From positions 1 through 30,616 of the forward strand of contig CAYSOF010000046.1 in the NCBI GenBank assembly GCA_964432595.1: a stretch of DNA of 30,616 nt. Direction: 5' to 3'. This document shows, piece by piece, positions 1 through 6,650 of this stretch (the first letter of the stretch is position 1; every line of letters begins with the position of its first letter). This stretch comes from DASYLJ01 sp964432595 (GTDB lineage Bacteria > Desulfobacterota > Binatia > DP-6). Both the position numbers and the translations under genes were made by a program. Below the pieces are notes generated by a model. The model was not told where the DNA came from, did not search any database, and worked only from the letters and a program-made list of their open reading frames with translations.

Positions 1-152
1 AGGAGGTGAGTTAACCGCAGCTACTTGGTAGCACGCGGGAGGAGGGCGTGGGGCGGTTGGGTGCCGTGCGAGGTCCGCGCGCAGCCGGGAGACCCACCAC
101 CCGGCCACGCGCGACGCCGCCCCAGCGCATCGACGCTACGAGACGACGACGC

Positions 153-1415
153 TCACCGCCCCGCAGCGACGAGCGCAGCCACGGTGAACCAGTCGTCCGT
201 GATCCCCGCCTTCTCGCCCTGGTGGTAGTACCAGCCCTGCTCGCCGGGGAAACGCGGGCTCGGGAGCGACGCCTTCGTCGCGTGCTCGAGCTGCATGTCG
301 ACCATGATGATCGCGGGGGCGAACGGCATCTCGTCGTCGTAGACGATCGCGTTGTTGCCCGGCACCGACTTCCGGAACGACACGTCGTTGATCCAGATCT
401 TCCAGAGCTCGCCGGAACGGTCGTAGATGTCGGAGTACGGGATGCCCCACGTCTCCTTGTCGATGAACAGGACGCGCTTCGAGTAGGCGTACTGCGGCAG
501 CTTCGAGATGCCTTCGATCACGTAGACCTTGCGCTTCTCCCACACGTCGTCGAACGCCCAGTCGACGCCGTCCGCCCACTTCACCGGGAAGTGCTGCGCG
601 TGCACGACGCCGAGGATCTCCTTCTCGCCGAGGAACTTCCAGTCCATCCACGCGATGTGGCCCGCGTAGCCGTAGTAGCTGTCGACGTCGGTATCCTGGC
701 CGAAGAGCGCATCCGAGCGCTGCGCCGTCGACAAACGCCGCACCCGGCGCAGCGACGGTAGGTAGAGCCACGAGTCGTCCTGCTTCGACGACGACGTGTA
801 GCGGTTGCCGAGCGCTCCCACGCCCTTCAGGTCGAACGGCTCGAGGATGGGGTAGAGACCCTGCTGCGCGCGGTAGCCGTTCGGGTTGGGCTTGTCCGGC
901 TTCGGATCGACGTACAGCCGGCCGGTCCAGAACAGGCGCCGGAAGTGGTCGAGCAGGAAGTGCCGCTCCACGCCCATGTTCCCCTTGGCCGGGATCGACC
1001 CGGTGTCGGCGTCGAAGTTTCGCAGGTCGGTGTCGTCGAGTCCGTTCACGAAGCCGTACTCGTAGTTCCACATGATCTTGACGGCCTGCTGCGGATCGTT
1101 GGGGTCGAGGTTCGGGAACGGCTGGCCGGCGACGTAGTTTTCGACGGTGAGGCCGTCCGCCGAGAGCTTCACCTGCCCGGCGTACTTCTCGGTCGCCTCC
1201 TTGTACGCGCGCGGCCACTCGACGCGCTTCGACTCCGTCACGGTGATGGGCAGGCCGCGCTTGATGCACCACTCGAGCCCGGGTGAGATCAGATCCTTCA
1301 CCTTGTCGACGTTCTGATCGTTGATCTTGTCTCCCGGGGCGACGTCGGCGCGCGCCGCGCCGGCGAATCCTCCCGAGAGCAGTGCGGCGGCCGCGACTGC
1401 AAGCAGTGTGCGCAT
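153..1415 (-). CDS. DUF1329 family secreted protein, copy 1 (downstream)
   Basis: This is a 420-residue protein with a Sec signal peptide (residues 1 to about 24, ending AARA before DVAPGD). The mature part matches the DUF1329 family, whose members are periplasmic or outer-membrane associated with a LolA/LolB-like lipid-binding fold. They are commonly found with RND exporters and YCF48-like proteins. Landmarks include GYRAQQGLYPILEPFDLKG, RRVRRLS, FGQDTDVDSYYGYAG and YDRSGELWKIW. I chose the ATG at 1415 rather than one seven codons upstream because it starts a clean signal peptide and follows a GGGGG purine run. About four of five residues are identical to the neighbouring copy by eye. The gene begins only 14 bases after the T-run of a terminator, so it is probably fed by read-through of that terminator. 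Its exact function is unknown; a lipid- or hydrophobe-handling envelope role is inferred. Confidence 0.9.
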   Translation of the reverse strand: MRTLLAVAAAALLSGGFAGAARADVAPGDKINDQNVDKVKDLISPGLEWCIKRGLPITVTESKRVEWPRAYKEATEKYAGQVKLSADGLTVENYVAGQPFPNLDPNDPQQAVKIMWNYEYGFVNGLDDTDLRNFDADTGSIPAKGNMGVERHFLLDHFRRLFWTGRLYVDPKPDKPNPNGYRAQQGLYPILEPFDLKGVGALGNRYTSSSKQDDSWLYLPSLRRVRRLSTAQRSDALFGQDTDVDSYYGYAGHIAWMDWKFLGEKEILGVVHAQHFPVKWADGVDWAFDDVWEKRKVYVIEGISKLPQYAYSKRVLFIDKETWGIPYSDIYDRSGELWKIWINDVSFRKSVPGNNAIVYDDEMPFAPAIIMVDMQLEHATKASLPSPRFPGEQGWYYHQGEKAGITDDWFTVAALVAAGR

Positions 1416-1428
1416 CGTCGAATCCCCC

Positions 1429-1477
1429 AAAACCAAAAACGGACGATGCCGCCGAGCCGAAGCCCGGCGGCATCGTC
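1429..1477 (-). terminator. Intrinsic terminator between the two DUF1329 genes
   Basis: A perfect 12-bp stem (GACGATGCCGCC at 1442-1453 pairing with 1466-1477, extendable by one closing G-C pair) is followed on the minus strand by GTTTTTGGTTTT. This is a classic rho-independent terminator for the upstream DUF1329 gene. It sits directly in front of the downstream copy and is the only hairpin in the window with a proper T-run. Confidence 0.85.
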
Positions 1478-1509
1478 GCTACGTCGGGCGCAAGGTGCGC
1501 CCGCGATCG

Positions 1510-2781
1510 TCAGTGACCAGCGCTGACGAGCGCCGCGACCGTGAACCAGTCGTCGGTGACGCCCGCCTTCTCACCCTGGTTGAAGTACCAGCCCTGCTCG
1601 CCCGCGAAACGCGGGCTGGGCAGCGAGGCCTTCGTCGCGTGCTCGAGCTGCATGTCGACCATCACGATCGACGGGATGAAGCCCATCTCGTCGGGGTACT
1701 GGATGGCGTTGTTGCCGGGGACCGACTTCCGGAAGCTGAAGTTGTTGATCCAGATCTTCCAGAGCTCGCCGGAGCGGTCGTAGATGTCGGTGAAGGGGAT
1801 GATCCACGCTTCCTTGTCGATGAAGATGACGCGCTTCGAGTAGGCGTACTGCGGCAGCTTCGACACGCCCTCGACCACGTAGACCTTGCGCTTCTCCCAC
1901 ACGTCGTCGAACGCCCAGTCGACCTTCGGGTCCCACTTCACCGGGTAGTTCTGGCCGTGGAACGAGCCGATCACTTCCTTCTCGCCGAGATACTTCCACT
2001 CCATCCACGAGATGTGACCGGCGTAGCCGTAATAGCTGTCGACGTCGGTGTCCTGACCGAACAGCGCATCCGAGCGCTGCGCCGTCGACAGGCGACGCAC
2101 GCGACGCAGCGACGGCAGATACAGCCAGGAGTCGTCCTGCTTCGACGACTCGATGTAGCGGTTGCCGAGGGCGCCGACGCCCTTCAGATCGAACGGCTCG
2201 AGGATCGGGTAGAGACCCTGCTGCGCGCGGTAGCCGTTCGGGTTCGGCTTCTCCGGCTTCGGATCGACGTAGAGGCGGCCGGTCCAGAAGAGCCGGCGGA
2301 AGTGATCGAGGAGGAAGTGACGCTCGACCGTGAGCGGACCGTGATCGGCGACCGACCCCGTGTCGGCGTCGAAGTTGCGAAGATCGACGTCGTCGGTCGT
2401 GAGGAAGTTGTACGAGTAGTTCCACATGATCTTCAGCGCGAGCTGCGGATCATTGGGCTCGAGGTTCGGGAACGGCAGCCCGGCGACGTAGTTCTTCACG
2501 TCCATACCGTCGGGCGACAGCTTCACCTGGGAGGCGTACTTCTCGGTGGCCTCCTTGTACGCCTGCGGCCACTCGATGCGCTTCGTCTCGCTGATCGTGA
2601 TCGGCCAGCCGCGCTTGACGCACCATTCCATGCCGGGCGAGATCAGGTCCTTCACCTTGTCGATGTTCTGATCGGTGATCTTGTCGCCCGGGGAGACGTC
2701 GGCCTGCGCCGCACCACCACCAAGGACGAGCGCACAGGCAAACGCGCCGGCAACGGCGCACCAGTAGCTTGGCTTCCTCAT
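1510..2781 (-). CDS. DUF1329 family secreted protein, copy 2 (upstream)
   Basis: This 423-residue paralogue of the neighbouring DUF1329 protein has a signal peptide of about 27 residues (ending AAQA before DVSPGD) and the same conserved blocks. The ATG at 2781 is preferred over the in-frame ATG 15 codons upstream because it begins the signal peptide and follows a strong GGAAGAGAGGGG ribosome site. Differences from copy 1 cluster in a loop near residues 120-140 and in the region around residues 265-285, while the central block is nearly invariant. Silent differences at the DNA level are frequent, so the duplication is not recent. A sigma-70-like promoter lies about 60-85 bases upstream, and the terminator after its stop suggests this copy can be expressed alone. 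Confidence 0.9.
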   Translation of the reverse strand: MRKPSYWCAVAGAFACALVLGGGAAQADVSPGDKITDQNIDKVKDLISPGMEWCVKRGWPITISETKRIEWPQAYKEATEKYASQVKLSPDGMDVKNYVAGLPFPNLEPNDPQLALKIMWNYSYNFLTTDDVDLRNFDADTGSVADHGPLTVERHFLLDHFRRLFWTGRLYVDPKPEKPNPNGYRAQQGLYPILEPFDLKGVGALGNRYIESSKQDDSWLYLPSLRRVRRLSTAQRSDALFGQDTDVDSYYGYAGHISWMEWKYLGEKEVIGSFHGQNYPVKWDPKVDWAFDDVWEKRKVYVVEGVSKLPQYAYSKRVIFIDKEAWIIPFTDIYDRSGELWKIWINNFSFRKSVPGNNAIQYPDEMGFIPSIVMVDMQLEHATKASLPSPRFAGEQGWYFNQGEKAGVTDDWFTVAALVSAGH

Positions 2782-2838
2782 GGTCCCCTCTCTTCCTGAG
2801 CGTCGATGCAGCAACTGGAATGACAAACGGTTTCCCGC

Positions 2839-2866
2839 ATTACACCGGCCCCGGATGAATCGTCAA
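2839..2866 (-). promoter_or_regulatory. Sigma-70-like promoter for DUF1329 copy 2
   Basis: On the minus strand TTGACG (2866-2861) is separated by 16 bases from TGTAAT (2844-2839), each matching five of six consensus positions. It overlaps the end of the DUF4340 gene and would start transcription about 50 bases before the DUF1329 ATG at 2781. The match is by eye and no start site is known. Confidence 0.5.
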
Positions 2867-3436
2867 CGGGGCTCGGGCTCCAACACGCTCGTCGGTGTCC
2901 GAAGGCACGCGCGGCACCGGGAGCGCCTGGAACAGGAGGTCCTCGTAGTAGCGGACCTGACGTCCGATGAGGACGATCGGCGGGCTCTCGGCGCGGCGTG
3001 CGTAGAGCGCGGTGCCCGTCGGATTGGTTCCGCCGAGCGTCAGCGCGAGCGTCCGGCCGTCCTGCAGCGTGAGGTCGACGCTGGTCGCGCCGTCGCCGAA
3101 CCCGTACGACTCGAGACCGCCCGCCGGCGCCTCGACCGGGTGGATCACCTCGGCCGCGACGATCGCCTGGAGGAATGCGCGCACGAGGTCGTTCGGCACG
3201 GCCACGCCGGCCGGCTCGACGGCGACCCAGCGCCCGTCCGGCCGCTGCATGACCATGGTACGGCCGCCGCGGTGCAATCGGATGGCCGCCACCGCGTCCG
3301 CGTCGAGCGCGACGAGCTTCGGGCGGACCGTCTCCTGCGGTGCGTCAGCGGGCGGCCGCACGCGCTCGACGAACCAGTACTGCGCACCGAGCAGCGCCGC
3401 CACGAGGTAGAGCAGAACGACGTGGCTCCAGCGCAT
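2840..3436 (-). CDS. DUF4340 domain membrane-anchored protein
   Basis: This 198-residue protein has an N-terminal membrane segment (about residues 5-20) followed by a soluble region. The pattern is typical of DUF4340: short repeated beta-rich segments such as IRLHRGGRTMVMQRPDGRW, then ESYGFGDG and LTLGGTNPTGTALYARR. DUF4340 proteins usually follow GldG-like genes in ABC transporter operons and are thought to be envelope accessory subunits of unknown biochemical role. The ATG lies one base after the GldG-like stop (TGAGATG), so translation is probably coupled. It is shorter than many DUF4340 proteins, which often exceed 300 residues and carry more than one copy of the domain. The family call is good; the function is inferred only from context. 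Confidence 0.75.
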   Translation of the reverse strand: MRWSHVVLLYLVAALLGAQYWFVERVRPPADAPQETVRPKLVALDADAVAAIRLHRGGRTMVMQRPDGRWVAVEPAGVAVPNDLVRAFLQAIVAAEVIHPVEAPAGGLESYGFGDGATSVDLTLQDGRTLALTLGGTNPTGTALYARRAESPPIVLIGRQVRYYEDLLFQALPVPRVPSDTDERVGARAPLTIHPGPV

Positions 3437-3437
3437 C

Positions 3438-4820
3438 TCAGCTCGCCCACCGCCGCCGGACCGTCATGATCAGGCCCACCAGCGCGAACAGGGCCGGCAT
3501 GCCGACGGCCACCGCGAGGAACATGACGTCGCCCTGCTCGGCCGACACGAAGAATTGGTTCATTCCCGGGATCTGCCGCGACGAACGCCGCCCCAGCGTC
3601 TGCGGGTCGCGGGCCAGCCACGCGACGGTGTTCACCAGGAGGTCCTTGTTGCCCAGGAACTCGATGAAGAAGTTGTTCGCGAACTCGGCGTTGCCGTAGG
3701 TGACGATGCGGCCCTGCTGCGGCTCGGCGTCCGGCGGCGTGGGGGGCAGGAACACGACCTCGCCGCCGACGACGATGGGCCCGCGCCGGTCGCGTCCGGC
3801 GGCGAAGTTCCCCGTGCCCTCCTGCAGGACCTTCGTGTCCTCGGTGGCCCAGCTGTCGTCGCCGGTCGTGAGCAGCGCCACGCTCGACATCCCCTTCGTG
3901 CCGTCGCCCGGCAGGCCCACGGATCGCGTGAGGGAGAAGAGCGGCGGCGCCTCCATCGGCGCCACGAGCGGATGCACGCGGCGGTCGACGCCGACACGCA
4001 TGGTCAGGTACTCGCCGCCGTACATCCGCGCGTCGGGATCGACCACGACGTCGTTCGGCAGCGTGAAGCCGTAGCGTCCGAGCCACTCCGCGAACTGCGG
4101 CGCCTTCAGCGGATCGAGCAGCACGAGCGCGTTCCCGGGGCGCTGCAGGTAGCGCTCGAGGACCGCGAGCTCGTCGGGCAGGAAGTCCTTCGCCGGGCCC
4201 GCGATGACGACGACCGCCGTGCCGACGGGCACCTCTTCGCCGAGCGTCACCGGGACGACCTCGTAGTACTCCTGCTCGAGGAAGACGCGCGCCGACGCGT
4301 AGCCGCGATAGCGGTCGGTGTCGGCCAAGTCCCCTTCCCCGTGCCCCGTCACCCACGCGACGGTCTTCCGCTGCTGTCGCGTCACCTGGAGCACCGCGGC
4401 GATCAGGATCTCCTCGCGCGGGTTCGAGAACACGCGCCGGCGCCCCTCGCTCTCGACGACGAGCGCGCCGTAGGCGTCGACGCCGTACTCGCGCGCCAGC
4501 GCGGGGCTGCGGTTCACGTCGACGATCTGCACTTCGACGTGCGGCGACTCCACCTGCACCTGGCGCAGCAGGTCGCGGATCATCAGGTTGCGCGGGTCCT
4601 GCGAGCGCAGGAAGCCCAGGATGCGGACGGTACGGTCGAGGTCCCCGAGCACCCGGCGCGCGTGGTCGGACAGCGTGTAGCGCTTCTCGGGCGTGAGATC
4701 CAGACGCCAGGCGCGACCGTCGAGGATCGCCTGGCCGAGGAAGAAGATCGCGACCAGCGCCGGCAGCGCCAGCACGACGCGCAGCCACTGGCCGCGCGCC
4801 GTCAGCGCCGGCCGCGCCAC
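3438..4820 (-). CDS. GldG-like ABC transporter auxiliary protein
   Basis: This protein of about 460 residues belongs to the GldG-like family (ABC-type uncharacterised transport, PF09822). It has an N-terminal membrane segment (about residues 14-32), the family hallmark DLTPEKRYTLSDHARRVL, a large periplasmic part with HGEGDLADTDRYRGY and a VIAGPAKDFLPDELAVLERYL segment, and a C-terminal membrane helix ending VRRRWAS. GldG proteins work with GldF-type permeases, best known from Bacteroidetes gliding but widespread elsewhere in uncharacterised exporters. The open frame extends far upstream in the shadow of the permease gene. I place the start at the GTG at 4820, overlapping the permease stop by 19 bases. 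A GTG about 15 codons further in is an alternative. It sits in a tight operon with the permease and the DUF4340 gene. Confidence 0.85.
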   Translation of the reverse strand: MARPALTARGQWLRVVLALPALVAIFFLGQAILDGRAWRLDLTPEKRYTLSDHARRVLGDLDRTVRILGFLRSQDPRNLMIRDLLRQVQVESPHVEVQIVDVNRSPALAREYGVDAYGALVVESEGRRRVFSNPREEILIAAVLQVTRQQRKTVAWVTGHGEGDLADTDRYRGYASARVFLEQEYYEVVPVTLGEEVPVGTAVVVIAGPAKDFLPDELAVLERYLQRPGNALVLLDPLKAPQFAEWLGRYGFTLPNDVVVDPDARMYGGEYLTMRVGVDRRVHPLVAPMEAPPLFSLTRSVGLPGDGTKGMSSVALLTTGDDSWATEDTKVLQEGTGNFAAGRDRRGPIVVGGEVVFLPPTPPDAEPQQGRIVTYGNAEFANNFFIEFLGNKDLLVNTVAWLARDPQTLGRRSSRQIPGMNQFFVSAEQGDVMFLAVAVGMPALFALVGLIMTVRRRWAS

Positions 4821-5548
4821 TGTCGCGCCTCGAGCACCCGCAGCGTCCCCCACACGAAGCCGCCGGCCAGGAACAGGAAGTAGAAGACGTCGCGCGCGTC
4901 GATCACGCCGACGGTGAACGGCTGAAAGTGATTGAACAGCGAGACGGCCCGGACGACGGGCAGCGTGCCGCTGGCACTCGCCGCCTCGTTCCATGACAGC
5001 AGCCACAGCAGGAGCAACGGCATCGCCGTCAGGAACGCGGCGAGCACCTGGCTGTCCGTGCAGGCCGAGACGAACAGCCCGTACGCGGCGCACGCCGTCG
5101 CCAGCAGCAGAAGCCCCACGTAGCCGGCGATGAGCGGCTCGAGCGGGAACTCCTGCAGCCAGTACACCCAGAGCGGATAGACGATGGTGCAGCCGAGCAG
5201 CATCGCGACGACGATCAGGCAGGCGCCGAGCTTGGCGGCGACGATGACCCCGTCGCGCAACGGATACGTGAGCAGCAGCTCGAGCGTCCCGAGCCGGCGC
5301 TCCTCCGCGAGCAGCCGCATCGTGAGCAGCGGGATCGCCAGCATCAGGACGAGGCGGACGTCCATGAAGACGATCTGCCAGAAGTTCTCCATGATGCTGA
5401 CGCCGAACCCGAACGTGACGAAATAGACCAGGTCGGAATGGAAGTAGTAGCCGGTGTACGCGAGGAACGCCGCCGCGACGAAGTAGACGACCGGCGAGCC
5501 GAAGTACGACCGTAGCTCCTTGCGGAGGAGCGCCACGAACGCGCGCAT
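4802..5548 (-). CDS. ABC-2 type transporter permease (GldF-like)
   Basis: This is a 248-residue integral membrane protein with about six hydrophobic segments. It opens with ALLRKELRSYFGSPVVYF, the signature N-terminus of GldF/NosY-like ABC-2 permeases in which a cytoplasmic KEL..YF helix precedes the first membrane span. The EERRLGTLELLLTYPLRD motif after the second membrane span is also diagnostic; it forms the coupling region that contacts the ATPase. The ATG at 5548 lies two bases beyond the ATPase stop, and the 3' end overlaps the GldG-like start. Together with its neighbours it forms an ATPase-permease-GldG-DUF4340 exporter. The substrate is unknown. Confidence 0.9.
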   Translation of the reverse strand: MRAFVALLRKELRSYFGSPVVYFVAAAFLAYTGYYFHSDLVYFVTFGFGVSIMENFWQIVFMDVRLVLMLAIPLLTMRLLAEERRLGTLELLLTYPLRDGVIVAAKLGACLIVVAMLLGCTIVYPLWVYWLQEFPLEPLIAGYVGLLLLATACAAYGLFVSACTDSQVLAAFLTAMPLLLLWLLSWNEAASASGTLPVVRAVSLFNHFQPFTVGVIDARDVFYFLFLAGGFVWGTLRVLEARQWRGRR

Positions 5549-5550
5549 CG

Positions 5551-6477
5551 CTATTGGACCGACCGCACGAAGAGGTCCTCGAGCGACGGCGTGCCGGCAT
5601 GGACCTCGAGCAGCGTCCAGCCGCGCGCCACGACAGCGGCGGCAAGCCCGCGCTGCACGGCGTCCGGATCGGCCGCGCGCACGCCCAACAGATGACCGGC
5701 ACGGCCGTCCGCCGGCTCGACGTCGACTCCCGTCACGCCGGGCAGCGCGCGCAGCGCGGTCTGGATCTCCGCGAGCGGTCCCTCGACGCGGACGATCAGG
5801 CGGCCGACCGACTCGAGCCGTCGCGCGAGCCCCTCCGGCGTGTCCTCCGCGACCAATCGGCCACGCGAGAGGATGACCAGGCGAGAGCACAGCGCGCTCG
5901 CCTCCTGCAGGATGTGCGTCGAGAGCAGGACCGTGCAGCCGCTGAGCGAGCGGATCAGTGTCCGCAGCTCCACCGTCTGCACCGGATCGAGCCCGACGGT
6001 CGGCTCGTCGAGGACGAGGACCTGCGGATCGCCGAGCATCGCCTGGGCGAGCCCGACGCGCTGGCGAAAGCCCTTCGACAGCTTGCCCGTGTGGCGGCCG
6101 GCGACCTCGCCGAGCGCGCACCGATCGATCGCGGCGTCGACGGCACGACGGCGCGCGACGCCGGACAGTCCCTTCACCCCGGCCACGAACTGCAGGTACC
6201 GGCGAACCGTCAGCTCCGGGTAGAGCATCACCTGCTCCGGCAGGTAGCCGACCTGCCGGCGCGCCTCCACGGGACGATCGCCGACGTCGAGGCCGCCCAC
6301 CCGCACGCGGCCGGTCGTCGGCGAGAAGAAGCCGATCAGGCAGCGCATGAGCGTGCTCTTGCCGGACCCGTTGGGACCCAGCAGCGCCGCCACCTCGCCC
6401 CTTCCAACCGCGAAGGAGACGTCGTCTACGGCGCACGTGGCGCCGTAGTACTTCGTCAGGTGCTCGATCTCTATCAG
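5551..6477 (-). CDS. ABC transporter ATP-binding protein, apparent CTG start
   Basis: This is the nucleotide-binding subunit of the adjacent GldF-like permease. It has the A-loop YYG (residues 10-12), Walker A GPNGSGKST (34-42), the Q-loop region YLPEQVMLYPELTV, the signature LSKGFRQR, Walker B VLVLDEPTVGLDP and the switch histidine in LSTH. A C-terminal extension of about 90 residues is typical of GldA/NosF-type ATPases. The first ATG, GTG or TTG in frame is a GTG just before Walker A, which would delete the first strands and the A-loop. Between the in-frame TGA at 6499-6501 and that GTG only CTG (6477) fits, giving the standard start xIEIEHLTKYYG. I therefore call a CTG start, about 308 residues in all. 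No obvious Shine-Dalgarno sequence precedes it, so coupling to the small gene upstream is likely. Confidence 0.85.
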   Translation of the reverse strand: MIEIEHLTKYYGATCAVDDVSFAVGRGEVAALLGPNGSGKSTLMRCLIGFFSPTTGRVRVGGLDVGDRPVEARRQVGYLPEQVMLYPELTVRRYLQFVAGVKGLSGVARRRAVDAAIDRCALGEVAGRHTGKLSKGFRQRVGLAQAMLGDPQVLVLDEPTVGLDPVQTVELRTLIRSLSGCTVLLSTHILQEASALCSRLVILSRGRLVAEDTPEGLARRLESVGRLIVRVEGPLAEIQTALRALPGVTGVDVEPADGRAGHLLGVRAADPDAVQRGLAAAVVARGWTLLEVHAGTPSLEDLFVRSVQ

Positions 6478-6498
6478 AAGTGCGTCGGCCGCGGTGCG

Positions 6499-6636
6499 TC
6501 AGTGCCCGGCCTGCTGGCCGCGCTGTGCCGCCCGGCGCTTGCGCGCCCGGGCGTGGATGATCTCGTCGGCGACGATGACCACCACGCTGAAGACGGAGAC
6601 GATGATCACCGATTCCCAGAGTCCGATTTCGACCAT
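6499..6636 (-). CDS. 45-residue single-pass membrane protein
   Basis: A short gene lies between the RND exporter and the ABC ATPase. The protein is MVEIGLWESV followed by a hydrophobic stretch (about residues 8-24, IIVSVFSVVVIVADEII) and then a basic tail rich in Arg/Lys (ARARKRRAAQRGQ). This predicts one membrane helix with the tail in the cytoplasm. The ATG is preceded by GAGGAGA at a good distance, and the gene starts 14 bases after the RND stop. It ends 21 bases before the proposed ATPase CTG. I do not recognise a family. A small accessory subunit of the RND or ABC exporter is the most natural guess. It could also be a chance open frame, but the ribosome site, position and hydrophobic pattern argue against that. 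Confidence 0.65.
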   Translation of the reverse strand: MVEIGLWESVIIVSVFSVVVIVADEIIHARARKRRAAQRGQQAGH

Positions 6637-6650
6637 TGTGTTCCGTCTCC

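Noticed and set aside
1..20. The first 20 bases, read on the minus strand, resemble the 3' end of 16S rRNA (CTGCGGTT...TCACCTCCT, 17 of 20).
   Set aside because: The mismatches fall in a nearly invariant part and the adjoining sequence does not resemble 16S at all, so it is taken as chance similarity.
48..761. Long plus-strand open frame opposite the first DUF1329 gene.
   Set aside because: It is the Arg/Val/Asp-rich antisense shadow of a well-supported gene, typical of high-GC DNA.
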